From: Micromonospora sp. MW-13
GTDB lineage: Bacteria > Actinomycetota > Actinomycetes > Mycobacteriales > Micromonosporaceae
Reading direction: 5' to 3'
Assembly: GCF_003434305.1 (NCBI RefSeq)
Contig: NZ_QKKX01000046.1
Span: 1 to 64,000, forward strand
Length of the DNA stretch: 64,000 nt
Shown here one piece after another: positions 1 through 7,171 of the stretch. Both the position numbers and the translations under genes were made by a program. Position 1 is the first letter of the stretch; each line of letters starts with the position of its first letter. A model generated the notes under the pieces. The model did not search any database. It saw nothing but the letters and a program-made list of their open reading frames with translations, and was not told the DNA's origin.

Positions 1-301
1 GGACACGGCTGGTCCACCTTCATACACGTCATGTGACAACGACCAGCTACGTGGACAGGTCGGCCCAGGTGCCGGTCCCGGTGCCCCGGCCGACCCGTCC
101 GGTCGTCTTCTGCCCCTGCACGTCACGGCGGTAACGTCCAGGTGTCGATCCCTTGGAAGTGTGGAGGGCTCGGTTATGCGGTTCGGGCCTCCAGAGCCTG
201 CACCGTTGATCGTTCGTAGTCGGTAGGTGATCGAGGCGGCGGTCCGCCGTCCCGGTAGCTCGTCCACCGATCTCGGCACCGGCACCCCTCCGGCCGTCGC
301 G
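1..301. other. Left-edge non-coding stretch
   Basis: This is the stretch downstream of the MFS gene that ends at 302. I see no protein-like frame of known type, no tRNA-like structure and no clear terminator. Open frames crossing it are antisense shadows of the MFS gene. Nothing else can be supported. Confidence 0.4.
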
Positions 302-1333
302 TCAGGACGGCCGGGCGTGGCGACTGGCCGCCGGTCGGGAGATGACTGCGGCGATGGCGACGGCCGCGACGGCGCAGCAGCTCGCGACTGCGGCCAGAAC
401 CGGGGCGTAGCTGCCGGTGGTGGCCTGCAGGGCGGCCGCCGCGAGGGGGCCGGCGGCTTTGGCGAGGGTCATGGGGACGACGAGGATACCGGCGAGGGTG
501 GCGTAGCGGCCGGTGTCGTAACGTTCGGTGATGGTGGCGGCGAAGGCCGGCCGGTGGCCCCACGAGACGAGAGCCGCGATGAGGTGGACGGCGAGGGCGC
601 TGATGGCGGCGGTGTGGGCGGTGAACCCGAGTGCGAGCAGCCAGAATCCGCGGTCGGCCAGCGCCCCCCGTATCGCCCCGTTGCTCGCCGCCGCATCGTG
701 CCGGGGCCGGACGGGGTGCGCAGGCCGGCGTACCAGCAGGGCGTGCAGTGGCACGGTCACCGTCTGAAGGGCGGCCAGTGCGAGCAGGGCGGTGCGCCAG
801 CCGTGGGCGTCGACCAGCCACCCGGTCAGCGGCAGGAACACCGTGCTGGCGAAGCCGGCGACGACGGTGACGGCAAGCAGGGAGCCCGCGCGGCGTTCGG
901 GGCTGGTGAGGGCGATGACGACGGCGAACGCGGCTTCGTAGAGGCTGGCGGCGCAGGCGGCCCCCATGCCGACCTGCACCGCGTAGAGCTGCCACAGCTG
1001 GTCGACCCGGCTGAACAGCAGCAGGAGCAGCACTCCGGCCGCGGAGCCTGCGGCCATCAGGGCCCGGCCGCCGTGGCGGTCGAGCCACCGACCGACCGGC
1101 ACTGCCAGGACGGCGCCGACGAGGACGCTGGCGGTGAACGCCCCGGTGACCGCCGTGGTGCTGGTGTGCAGGTCGGCGGCGAGTGGGTTGAGCAGGACGG
1201 CGAAGGCGTAGTAGAGGGTGCCGTAGCCGATGGTCTGGGTGATGGCGAGCGCGGCGACCGTGGTCCGTCCGCGGCGGTCCCCGCCGACGCTGGTGTGGCC
1301 GGCGGGGACGTCGGTGGTGGGGCTGGTGGTCAC
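302..1333 (-). CDS. MFS transporter with an apparent internal deletion
   Basis: A major facilitator superfamily membrane protein of 343 residues. The first half is normal: TM segments near residues 25-50, 65-85, 95-115, 120-145, 150-175 and 180-200, with the loop-2/3 signature GRWLDRHGGR at 81-90. After TM7 (about 230-258) the sequence jumps at about residue 268 from RPAFAATI straight to TERYDTGRYATLAGIL. In relatives as I know them this latter motif precedes TM10 and is separated by some 60-70 residues forming TM8-9. The protein is correspondingly short (about 400 residues is usual). It starts with GTG overlapping the stop of the upstream flavoprotein gene (GTGA, 1330-1333), so the two are translationally coupled in the ars island. 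The role may be export of an arsenic species or a reaction product, but with two helices gone it may be non-functional. Confidence 0.8.
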   Translation of the reverse strand: MTTSPTTDVPAGHTSVGGDRRGRTTVAALAITQTIGYGTLYYAFAVLLNPLAADLHTSTTAVTGAFTASVLVGAVLAVPVGRWLDRHGGRALMAAGSAAGVLLLLLFSRVDQLWQLYAVQVGMGAACAASLYEAAFAVVIALTSPERRAGSLLAVTVVAGFASTVFLPLTGWLVDAHGWRTALLALAALQTVTVPLHALLVRRPAHPVRPRHDAAASNGAIRGALADRGFWLLALGFTAHTAAISALAVHLIAALVSWGHRPAFAATITERYDTGRYATLAGILVVPMTLAKAAGPLAAAALQATTGSYAPVLAAVASCCAVAAVAIAAVISRPAASRHARPS

Positions 1334-3057
1334 CCGCAGCAGCCGCCGCCGCCGGAGGAGACGTTGGCCAGGCCGAGTTCGGCGCGCGGGAGACCGGCGT
1401 CTGCCGTGCCCTGGCCGGTGGTGTCGAACTGGTTACCGGCGAGGGACGCGAGTTGCAGCGCGATGTCGGGGTCGATGCCGAGTTCGTCGGCGGCGGCACG
1501 GGTGGCGGCGGCGATGGTGCCTGCGGTGGGCAGGTGGCGCAGGGCTGCGGAGATGAGCTGGTTCGGGACGTCCGGGGCGAGGCCGTAGCGGCCGGCGGCG
1601 TCGTCGAGCATCGCCTGGTAGCCCTGGGTGGAGGAGCAGACGCCGGTTTCGGGGAGGTCGAGCTGCACGTCGCGGGCGGCCGTCCAGTCTCCGGCGAGGG
1701 CTGCGGTGATCGAGCGGACCTGCTCGTAGCCGGTGGCCATCAGGAAGGTCGGGGCGCGGCCGTAGGACTTCATGCCGACGGCAAAGTAGCCGGGCTCCGG
1801 CTGGGTGAGTTCGTCGACGCCGTGCGGGCGCACGGTGCCGCAGGAGTGCTCGTTCGGATCGATCAGCGGTGCCAGCGTCCGGGTGCATCCCAGCGCGGGG
1901 TCGAGGTCGAGGCGCAACTCGGCGGCGATGGTGTGGTCGGGACGGAAGCCGGTGGCGGCGACGATCCGGTCGGCGACCAGCGTGCGCCCGTCGAGGGCGG
2001 TCAGCTCGGCGTGCCCGTCGATGGCGGTGACGGCGTGTACGGCGAAGCCGGTGACCAACCGGACGCGCCCAGAGTCGACGAGCAGCTTGGTCCCGGTGCC
2101 CAGCGCGCCGCGGCCGGGCAGCGCGTCGGCGTCCCCGCCGCCGAGCGCACGGTCGACGGAACCGCCACGGGTGGCCCAGGTGATGGTCGTGCCCGGCTCC
2201 TGCTCGGCCAGCTCGGCGAGCGCGAGCAGCGTGTTCGCGGCGGAGTGCCCCGCGCCGACGACGACGGTGTGTCGGCCGGCGAACCGGTCACGGTCGGCGC
2301 CGAACACGTCGGGCAACGCGCCGTCGATCAGCGCCGTGCTCTGCGGGTCGGTCTCGCCGTGTGCGGCAAGCCCGTTGGCGCCGAGCACGTTCGGGGTGCG
2401 CCAGGTGCCGGAGGCGTCGATCACCGCCGCGGCGAGCACGTCCTCGCCGGTGGCGAGCCGGACGACGAACGGCGCGTTCTCGCGGCCGGCGGTCTTGACC
2501 CGGTCCACGCCGACGCGGCCGATCGCCACAACCGGGGCGTCATAGCGGATGTACGGCGCGACCTGCGGCAGCTTCGCCAGCGGCTGCAGGTACGCCTCGA
2601 CCAGGTCGGCACCGGTGGGCAGCACGTCGGCGTCGGGGGCGGCCCAACCGGCGGCCTCCAGCAGGCGGCGGGCGGCGTGGTCGATGTTGTACCGCCACGG
2701 CGAGAACAACCGTACGTGCCCCCACGCTGCCACGGCTGCCCCCGTCGACGGCCCGGCCTCCAGCACGGTGAACGGTAGTCCCCGCTCGTGCAGGTGTGCC
2801 GCCGCGGCCAGCCCCACCGGACCGGCGCCGATGACCACGACCGGGTGCGGCCCGTCGACCCGCCCGGCCCGACCGGCCACCCCGGCCGGCTGGGCCGGCA
2901 CCGTGTCATCAGCTGTGGCTGATGCGTTGCTGGTGCCGCAGCAGCTCGCGCCCGCGTCGATCGCCTCGGTCTTCGTGCCCGGGTCGCGGCAGGCGTCGGC
3001 CTGCTCGGCGGCCTGGGCGGGGCCGCAGCACGGTGCGGCGGTCTGGTCCTTGCTCAT
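1330..3057 (-). CDS. Cysteine-rich FAD-dependent oxidoreductase of the ars island
   Basis: A 575-residue flavoprotein with two Rossmann GxGxxG motifs: VVVIGAGPVGLAAAAHL near residue 73 (FAD) and VVVGAGHSAANTLLAL near residue 240 (NAD(P)H). This is the layout of monooxygenase/thioredoxin-reductase-like enzymes such as ArsO-type proteins. The ends are unusual: the N-terminus carries Cys-Cys pairs (residues 10-11 and 39-40, plus a lone Cys at 23) and the C-terminus ends in GGGGCCG, suggesting thiolate binding of As(III) or Sb(III). I chose the ATG at 3057 because GGGAGAG sits just upstream; the frame stays open to 3219, but that extension has no family features. The gene is divergent from arsR across a shared promoter and overlaps the MFS gene downstream. 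The exact reaction is not established; an arsenic-linked oxidoreductase is inferred from context and cysteines. Confidence 0.85.
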   Translation of the reverse strand: MSKDQTAAPCCGPAQAAEQADACRDPGTKTEAIDAGASCCGTSNASATADDTVPAQPAGVAGRAGRVDGPHPVVVIGAGPVGLAAAAHLHERGLPFTVLEAGPSTGAAVAAWGHVRLFSPWRYNIDHAARRLLEAAGWAAPDADVLPTGADLVEAYLQPLAKLPQVAPYIRYDAPVVAIGRVGVDRVKTAGRENAPFVVRLATGEDVLAAAVIDASGTWRTPNVLGANGLAAHGETDPQSTALIDGALPDVFGADRDRFAGRHTVVVGAGHSAANTLLALAELAEQEPGTTITWATRGGSVDRALGGGDADALPGRGALGTGTKLLVDSGRVRLVTGFAVHAVTAIDGHAELTALDGRTLVADRIVAATGFRPDHTIAAELRLDLDPALGCTRTLAPLIDPNEHSCGTVRPHGVDELTQPEPGYFAVGMKSYGRAPTFLMATGYEQVRSITAALAGDWTAARDVQLDLPETGVCSSTQGYQAMLDDAAGRYGLAPDVPNQLISAALRHLPTAGTIAAATRAAADELGIDPDIALQLASLAGNQFDTTGQGTADAGLPRAELGLANVSSGGGGCCG

Positions 3058-3255
3058 CAGACGACTCTCCCTGGTTCCTGGCGTGGGCAAACACGTGTCG
3101 CCGGACACGACGCCCGGATCGATCACGCAGGCTGGTCGACGGTTGTGACCCGTTTCAGGTCCAGGGGTATCAACCCCGACTGATCGGTGTCTCGATTCCC
3201 GTCGAACCGGATAGCCCACCTTGCATCTCGGTTAGACGCCTGTCAAGCTAGGCGC
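3058..3255. promoter_or_regulatory. Divergent ars promoter region with candidate ArsR operator
   Basis: The region lies between the flavoprotein gene and arsR. The half sites ATCA (3169-3172) and TGAT (3181-3184) form an inverted repeat with an 8-base spacer, the general form of an ArsR box. arsR has no convincing Shine-Dalgarno sequence in front of its ATG at 3256, so its mRNA may be leaderless or nearly so. Both arms are probably repressed by ArsR until arsenite binds. The operator call is tentative. Confidence 0.4.
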
Positions 3256-3981
3256 ATGTCGGTTCTTCCCGTGCCGGACACCACGGGGGCGCAGGGCTGC
3301 TGCCCTCCCCTGTCGGTGCAGGCTCTCGCGCCACAGGCCGCCGGCGAGTTGGCGCCGCTGTTCAAGGCGTTGGGCGACCCGGTCAGGCTGCGGCTGCTGT
3401 CGCTCATCGCCGCTACCACGGAGATCTGCGTCTGCGATCTGACCGATGCCTTCGAACTCACCGGGGCGACCATCTCGCATCACCTGCGGGTGCTGCGCGA
3501 GGCCGGCATGGTCGACTGCGAACGCCGCGGCACCTGGGTCTACTACTGGGTGCGCACAGAGGCGCTGAACCTGCTCGGCAACCTGCTGACCAGCAACGCC
3601 GCCACGCCGCCCGGAGCCGGGTCTGCGGCTTCCGGCACCTCCTCGTTGGCAACTCATCCCGACTTGAATCAGGGCGCGCTGATATCAGCTAATTCTGATG
3701 TGGTGCGGTTGTTGGGAGACCCGCTACGGGCGCAGATCGTGCGGAGCCTCGCCGCCGGCCCGGCAACGACGTCGCACCTGGTCGCGGACACCGGCGCGAA
3801 GCAGCCCAACGTGTCCGGGCACCTCAAGCTGCTTCGCGAAGCTGGCGTCGTGACTGCCGAGCCACGCGGCCGCTTCACCTACTACCGGCTCGTCCCGGAC
3901 GCCCTGCAGGGTGCGGCACTGCACCTGGCCGACCTCGCCGCGCAGGCCCGGGCCCACTCCGAGAACTTCAGGACCTGCTGA
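3256..3981 (+). CDS. arsR: Tandem-domain ArsR repressor
   Basis: A metalloregulatory repressor, here with two ArsR winged-helix domains in one 241-residue chain, roughly twice the normal size. Domain 1 (about residues 28-115) holds FKALGDPVRLRLLSLI, the As(III)-binding-type ICVCDL element, and the recognition helix ATISHHLRVLREAGMV. Domain 2 (about 140-225) holds VRLLGDPLRAQIVRSL and PNVSGHLKLLREAGVV but lacks the CVC pair. A Cys-Cys pair also lies at residues 14-15. I chose the ATG at 3256; an upstream frame is open from 3187 but is not family-like. It is followed by acr3 one base after its stop. Domain 2 may serve as a built-in dimer partner or sense a different ligand. Assignment to the arsenic type rests on ICVCDL and the neighbours. 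Confidence 0.92.
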   Translation: MSVLPVPDTTGAQGCCPPLSVQALAPQAAGELAPLFKALGDPVRLRLLSLIAATTEICVCDLTDAFELTGATISHHLRVLREAGMVDCERRGTWVYYWVRTEALNLLGNLLTSNAATPPGAGSAASGTSSLATHPDLNQGALISANSDVVRLLGDPLRAQIVRSLAAGPATTSHLVADTGAKQPNVSGHLKLLREAGVVTAEPRGRFTYYRLVPDALQGAALHLADLAAQARAHSENFRTC

Positions 3982-3982
3982 C

Positions 3983-5098
3983 ATGACGAACACCGCCACC
4001 GTCGGCGACGCATCGCCGACGGTCGTCGCGCGGCTGTCGCGCCTCGACCAGTTGCTCCCGCTGTGGATCGGTCTGGCCATGGCTGCCGGCCTGCTGCTCG
4101 GCCGACTCATCCCCGGCCTGAACACCGCCCTGGAAGCAGTCAGGATCGGCGGGATCTCCCTGCCGATCGCGCTCGGCCTGCTCGTCATGATGTATCCGGT
4201 GCTGGCCAAGGTCCGTTACGACCGGCTCGACACCGTCACCGGCGATCGTCGGCTGCTGCTGTCCTCGCTGCTGCTCAACTGGGTCCTCGGCCCGGCCCTG
4301 ATGTTCGCCCTCGCCTGGATCTTCCTCGCCGACCACGCCGAGTACCGCACCGGCCTGATCATCGTCGGCCTGGCCCGCTGCATCGCCATGGTCATCATCT
4401 GGAACGACCTGGCCTGCGGCGACCGCGAAGCCGCCGCTGTCCTCGTCGCCCTCAACTCCGTGTTCCAGGTCCTCGCCTTCGGCCTGCTGGGCTGGTTCTA
4501 CCTGTCCGTGCTGCCGGACTGGCTCAATCTGTCCGGCGCGCAGTTGCAGGTGTCTGGGTGGGACATCGCGGTCAACGTGCTGATCTTCCTCGGCATCCCC
4601 CTGCTCGCCGGCTACCTCACCCGCCGCCTTGGCGAGAGAGCCAGGGGTCGCACCTGGTACGAGAGCCGTTTCCTGCCGAAGATCGGGCCGGTCGCCCTGT
4701 ACGGGCTGCTGTTCACCATCGTCATCCTGTTTGCCCTGCAGGGTGACGCCATCACGTCGCAGCCGTGGGACGTCGTGCTGATCGCCGTGCCGCTGCTGGT
4801 CTACTTCGCGGTCATGTGGGCCGGCTCCTACGCCTTCGGCCGGACCATCGGCCTGAACTACGAGCGCACCACCACCCTCGCGTTCACCGCCGCCGGCAAC
4901 AACTTCGAGCTGGCCATCGCCGTCGCCATCGGCACGTTCGGCGTCACCAGCGGCCAGGCCCTCGCCGGTGTCGTCGGCCCGCTCATCGAGGTACCCGTGC
5001 TGGTCGCCCTGGTCTACGTCAGCCTCGCCCTACGCCGGCGCCTGTTCCCGGCCGCGAGCTCTCCTCGGGCCGCCACGACCTCTGGGGGCCGGTCATGA
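3983..5098 (+). CDS. acr3: Arsenite efflux permease Acr3
   Basis: An integral membrane carrier of the BASS/Acr3 family that extrudes arsenite (and antimonite) driven by the proton gradient. It is 371 residues with ten predicted TM segments, the normal size. The conserved Acr3 segment reads LARCIAMVIIWNDLACGD at about residues 130-147, including the catalytic cysteine, and a later hallmark GNNFELAIAVAIGTFG lies near residue 305. It begins one base after the arsR stop and overlaps the 33-residue ORF by ATGA at its own end, so arsR-acr3-orf-arsC form one operon. The start at 3983 (MTNTATVGD) was chosen over the open upstream frame because it follows the arsR stop directly. Confidence 0.97.
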   Translation: MTNTATVGDASPTVVARLSRLDQLLPLWIGLAMAAGLLLGRLIPGLNTALEAVRIGGISLPIALGLLVMMYPVLAKVRYDRLDTVTGDRRLLLSSLLLNWVLGPALMFALAWIFLADHAEYRTGLIIVGLARCIAMVIIWNDLACGDREAAAVLVALNSVFQVLAFGLLGWFYLSVLPDWLNLSGAQLQVSGWDIAVNVLIFLGIPLLAGYLTRRLGERARGRTWYESRFLPKIGPVALYGLLFTIVILFALQGDAITSQPWDVVLIAVPLLVYFAVMWAGSYAFGRTIGLNYERTTTLAFTAAGNNFELAIAVAIGTFGVTSGQALAGVVGPLIEVPVLVALVYVSLALRRRLFPAASSPRAATTSGGRS

Positions 5099-5196
5099 AC
5101 CAGATGCCGCCGCTGACCGACGACGTGCTACGCGCCGTGCGTGACGACATCGACACCCGCGTACGGGCCCTGCTTGCCGACCTCACCGACCGATAA
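5095..5196 (+). CDS. 33-residue ORF resembling the C-terminal tail of ArsC
   Basis: This is a very small ORF translationally coupled to acr3 (ATGA overlap at 5095-5098), ending 11 bases before arsC starts. Its last part, VRDDIDTRVRALLADL, lines up with the ArsC tail encoded downstream, IRDEIKTRIEKLLADL, at 10 of 16 positions with conservative changes at several others. It lacks the P-loop and every catalytic residue. It could be the remnant of a second arsC copy left by recombination, or a retained helix that packs onto ArsC or helps translation of arsC. Start and frame are supported by the overlap. The function is unknown. Confidence 0.55.
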   Translation: MNQMPPLTDDVLRAVRDDIDTRVRALLADLTDR

Positions 5197-5207
5197 GGAA
5201 AATCCTC

Positions 5208-5615
5208 GTGCCCGACAAGCCCAGCGTCCTGTTCGTCTGTGTGCACAACGCCGGCCGCTCCCAGCTGGCCGCCGGCTGGCTACGCCACCTCGCCGCCGGC
5301 CGCGTCGAGGTCCGCTCCGCCGGCTCCACACCCGCCGAGACCATCAACCCCGCCGCCGTCGAAGCCATGCGCGAAGTCGGCATCGACATCACCGACCAGA
5401 CCCCCAGGCTCCTCGAATACGACACCGTCGAAGCCTCCGACGTCGTGATCACCATGGGCTGCGGCGACGCCTGCCCCGTCTTCCCCGGCAAACGCTACGA
5501 GGACTGGAAACTCGAAGACCCGGCCGGCAAGGGCGTCGAGGCCGTGCGCCCGATCCGCGACGAGATCAAGACCCGGATCGAGAAACTGCTCGCGGACCTC
5601 ACCCCCACGAACTGA
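5208..5615 (+). CDS. arsC: Arsenate reductase ArsC, LMW-phosphatase type
   Basis: It reduces As(V) to As(III) for efflux by Acr3. At 135 residues it has the low-molecular-weight tyrosine phosphatase fold: P-loop CVHNAGRS at residues 11-18 with nucleophile Cys11 and Arg17, and the two redox cysteines Cys85 and Cys89 in MGCGDACP. This three-cysteine arrangement belongs to the class that recycles through an intramolecular disulfide and thioredoxin, or through mycothiol and mycoredoxin in actinomycetes. The sequence does not decide between these. The start is GTG at 5208 with AAGGAA upstream. It is the last gene of the arsR-acr3 operon and is followed by a hairpin at 5641-5667. Confidence 0.95.
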   Translation: MPDKPSVLFVCVHNAGRSQLAAGWLRHLAAGRVEVRSAGSTPAETINPAAVEAMREVGIDITDQTPRLLEYDTVEASDVVITMGCGDACPVFPGKRYEDWKLEDPAGKGVEAVRPIRDEIKTRIEKLLADLTPTN

Positions 5616-5640
5616 CCATGGCCCCGGTCCGACCACCAGC

Positions 5641-5667
5641 ACGCCCGGAACGGCTCCCGCCGGGCGT
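5641..5667. terminator. Bidirectional terminator-like hairpin
   Basis: The arms ACGCCCGG (5641-5648) and CCGGGCGT (5660-5667) are perfectly complementary over 8 bp with an 11-base loop. It lies between the convergent arsC and aldehyde dehydrogenase genes, where a two-way terminator is expected. There is no T-tract. Confidence 0.5.
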
Positions 5668-7109
5668 CAGAGGTCGATCCCGGTGAGGACCATGACCCGT
5701 TCGTGGGTGTAGTCCGCCATGGCGTACCGGACCCCCTCCCGGCCGACCCCCGATTCCTTGACACCGCCGTACGGCATCTGATCCGCCCGAAATGACGGCA
5801 CGTCGCCGATGATGACGCCGCCGACCTCGAGGTCGCGATGTGCGCGGAACGCGAGCTGGAGGTCGTGGGTGAAGACACCCGCCTGAAGACCGAACCTCGA
5901 ATCGTTGATCCGCCGGAACGCGTCGTCGGCCCCGTCGACCCGTTGCAGCACGAGGACCGGGCCGAAGATCTCCTCGCGGACGACCCTCGCGTTCGCCGGA
6001 GCATCCTCCAGGATCGTCGGTGCGTACGTCGTTCCGGTCCGGGTCCCGCCGGTGAGCAGCCGGGCACCCGCCGTCACGGCGTCGGCCACCCAGGACTCGA
6101 CCCGTTCGGCCGCCTCGCGGTTGATCAGCGGGCCGACCTGGGTCTGTTCGTCATTCGGGTCGCCGGTGCGCAGCGCCGCCACCGCCGCCACGAGGCGTTC
6201 CTTCAGCGGCTCGTACACCTGCGCGTCGGCGTAGACGCGCTGCACTCCGATGCAGGACTGGCCGGCCTGGTAGTTGGCGAAGGTGGCGATCCGCCGCGCC
6301 GCCCAGTCAAGGTCGGCGTCGCCGCCGTAGTCGGCGCTGACGTAGGCCGCGGCGTTTCCGCCCAACTCGAGGACGACGTGCTTGTGCGGTACCGAGGCCG
6401 CGATCGCCGCGCCGACCGGACCGGAGCCGGTGAACGAGACGACCGGTAGGCGCGTGTCGCCGACCAGCGTGCCGACCCGGTCGTCGGGCACGTTGAGCAC
6501 GCTCACCATGCCGGCCGGCAGCCCGACCGCAGCGATGATCTCGCCGAGTAGCAGCGCCGACAGCGGCGTCTTGGGCGCCGGCTTGACGACGACGGGGGCG
6601 CCCACCGCGATCGCCGGTGCCACCTTGTGCGCGACCAGGTTCAACGGGAAGTTGAACGGGGTGATGGCCAGCACCGGCCCCTTGGGTACGCGGCGGACGT
6701 AGGCCAGCCGCCCCTCGGCGGACCCGTCGGTGTCCAGCCGCATCACCTCACCGGACCAGGTCCGGGTTGACTCCGCGGCCACCCGGAACACCGAAACGGC
6801 GCGGCCGACCTCGGCCCGCGCCCACTGCACTGGCTTGCCGCTCTCGGCGGTGATCAGCCGGGCGAGTTCCTCGGCCCGCTCGGCGAGCACGCGACTCGTC
6901 GCGGCCAGTGCCTCGGCGCGCACATGGATCGGAAGCGTGGCCGCTTCCCGGCGGACGGCGTCGGCGGCGGCCACCGCCCGTTCGGTCTGGGCGTCGGTGG
7001 CGTAGGTCGTGCACGCCACCGGGCGGCCGTCGTAGGGGTGGCGCACCTCTAGTGTCGTCTCGCCGTGGACCGCGGTTCCGGCGATCCACAACGGCAGCGG
7101 TTCGGTCAT
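5667..7109 (-). CDS. Aldehyde dehydrogenase (semialdehyde dehydrogenase candidate)
   Basis: An NAD(P)-dependent aldehyde dehydrogenase of 480 residues, the normal family length. Visible family elements are the cofactor-binding core ITPFNFPLNLVAHKVAPAI, the FTGSGPVG glycine turn, the general-base glutamate in LELGGNAAAYV, and the catalytic cysteine in AGQSCIGVQRV. I placed the start at ATG 7109 because family similarity begins at MTEPLPLWIAG; the open frame upstream is not protein-like. It lies 62 bases downstream of the pucR-type gene on the same strand and could be co-transcribed. Beside the omega-aminotransferase it most plausibly oxidises the semialdehyde formed by transamination (succinate, glutarate or adipate semialdehyde). 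The chain length is not readable from sequence. Confidence 0.93.
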   Translation of the reverse strand: MTEPLPLWIAGTAVHGETTLEVRHPYDGRPVACTTYATDAQTERAVAAADAVRREAATLPIHVRAEALAATSRVLAERAEELARLITAESGKPVQWARAEVGRAVSVFRVAAESTRTWSGEVMRLDTDGSAEGRLAYVRRVPKGPVLAITPFNFPLNLVAHKVAPAIAVGAPVVVKPAPKTPLSALLLGEIIAAVGLPAGMVSVLNVPDDRVGTLVGDTRLPVVSFTGSGPVGAAIAASVPHKHVVLELGGNAAAYVSADYGGDADLDWAARRIATFANYQAGQSCIGVQRVYADAQVYEPLKERLVAAVAALRTGDPNDEQTQVGPLINREAAERVESWVADAVTAGARLLTGGTRTGTTYAPTILEDAPANARVVREEIFGPVLVLQRVDGADDAFRRINDSRFGLQAGVFTHDLQLAFRAHRDLEVGGVIIGDVPSFRADQMPYGGVKESGVGREGVRYAMADYTHERVMVLTGIDL

Positions 7110-7171
7110 GGCTGGAAGGTACGCGCGGGCAGGGGGCGTCGCCGTTGTACGAAGTGGCACTGCTGGCGTGG

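Noticed and set aside
3187..3255. Upstream start for ArsR adding 23 residues
   Set aside because: It would place the N-terminus inside the divergent promoter and has no ribosome site; the family-like sequence begins after ATG 3256.
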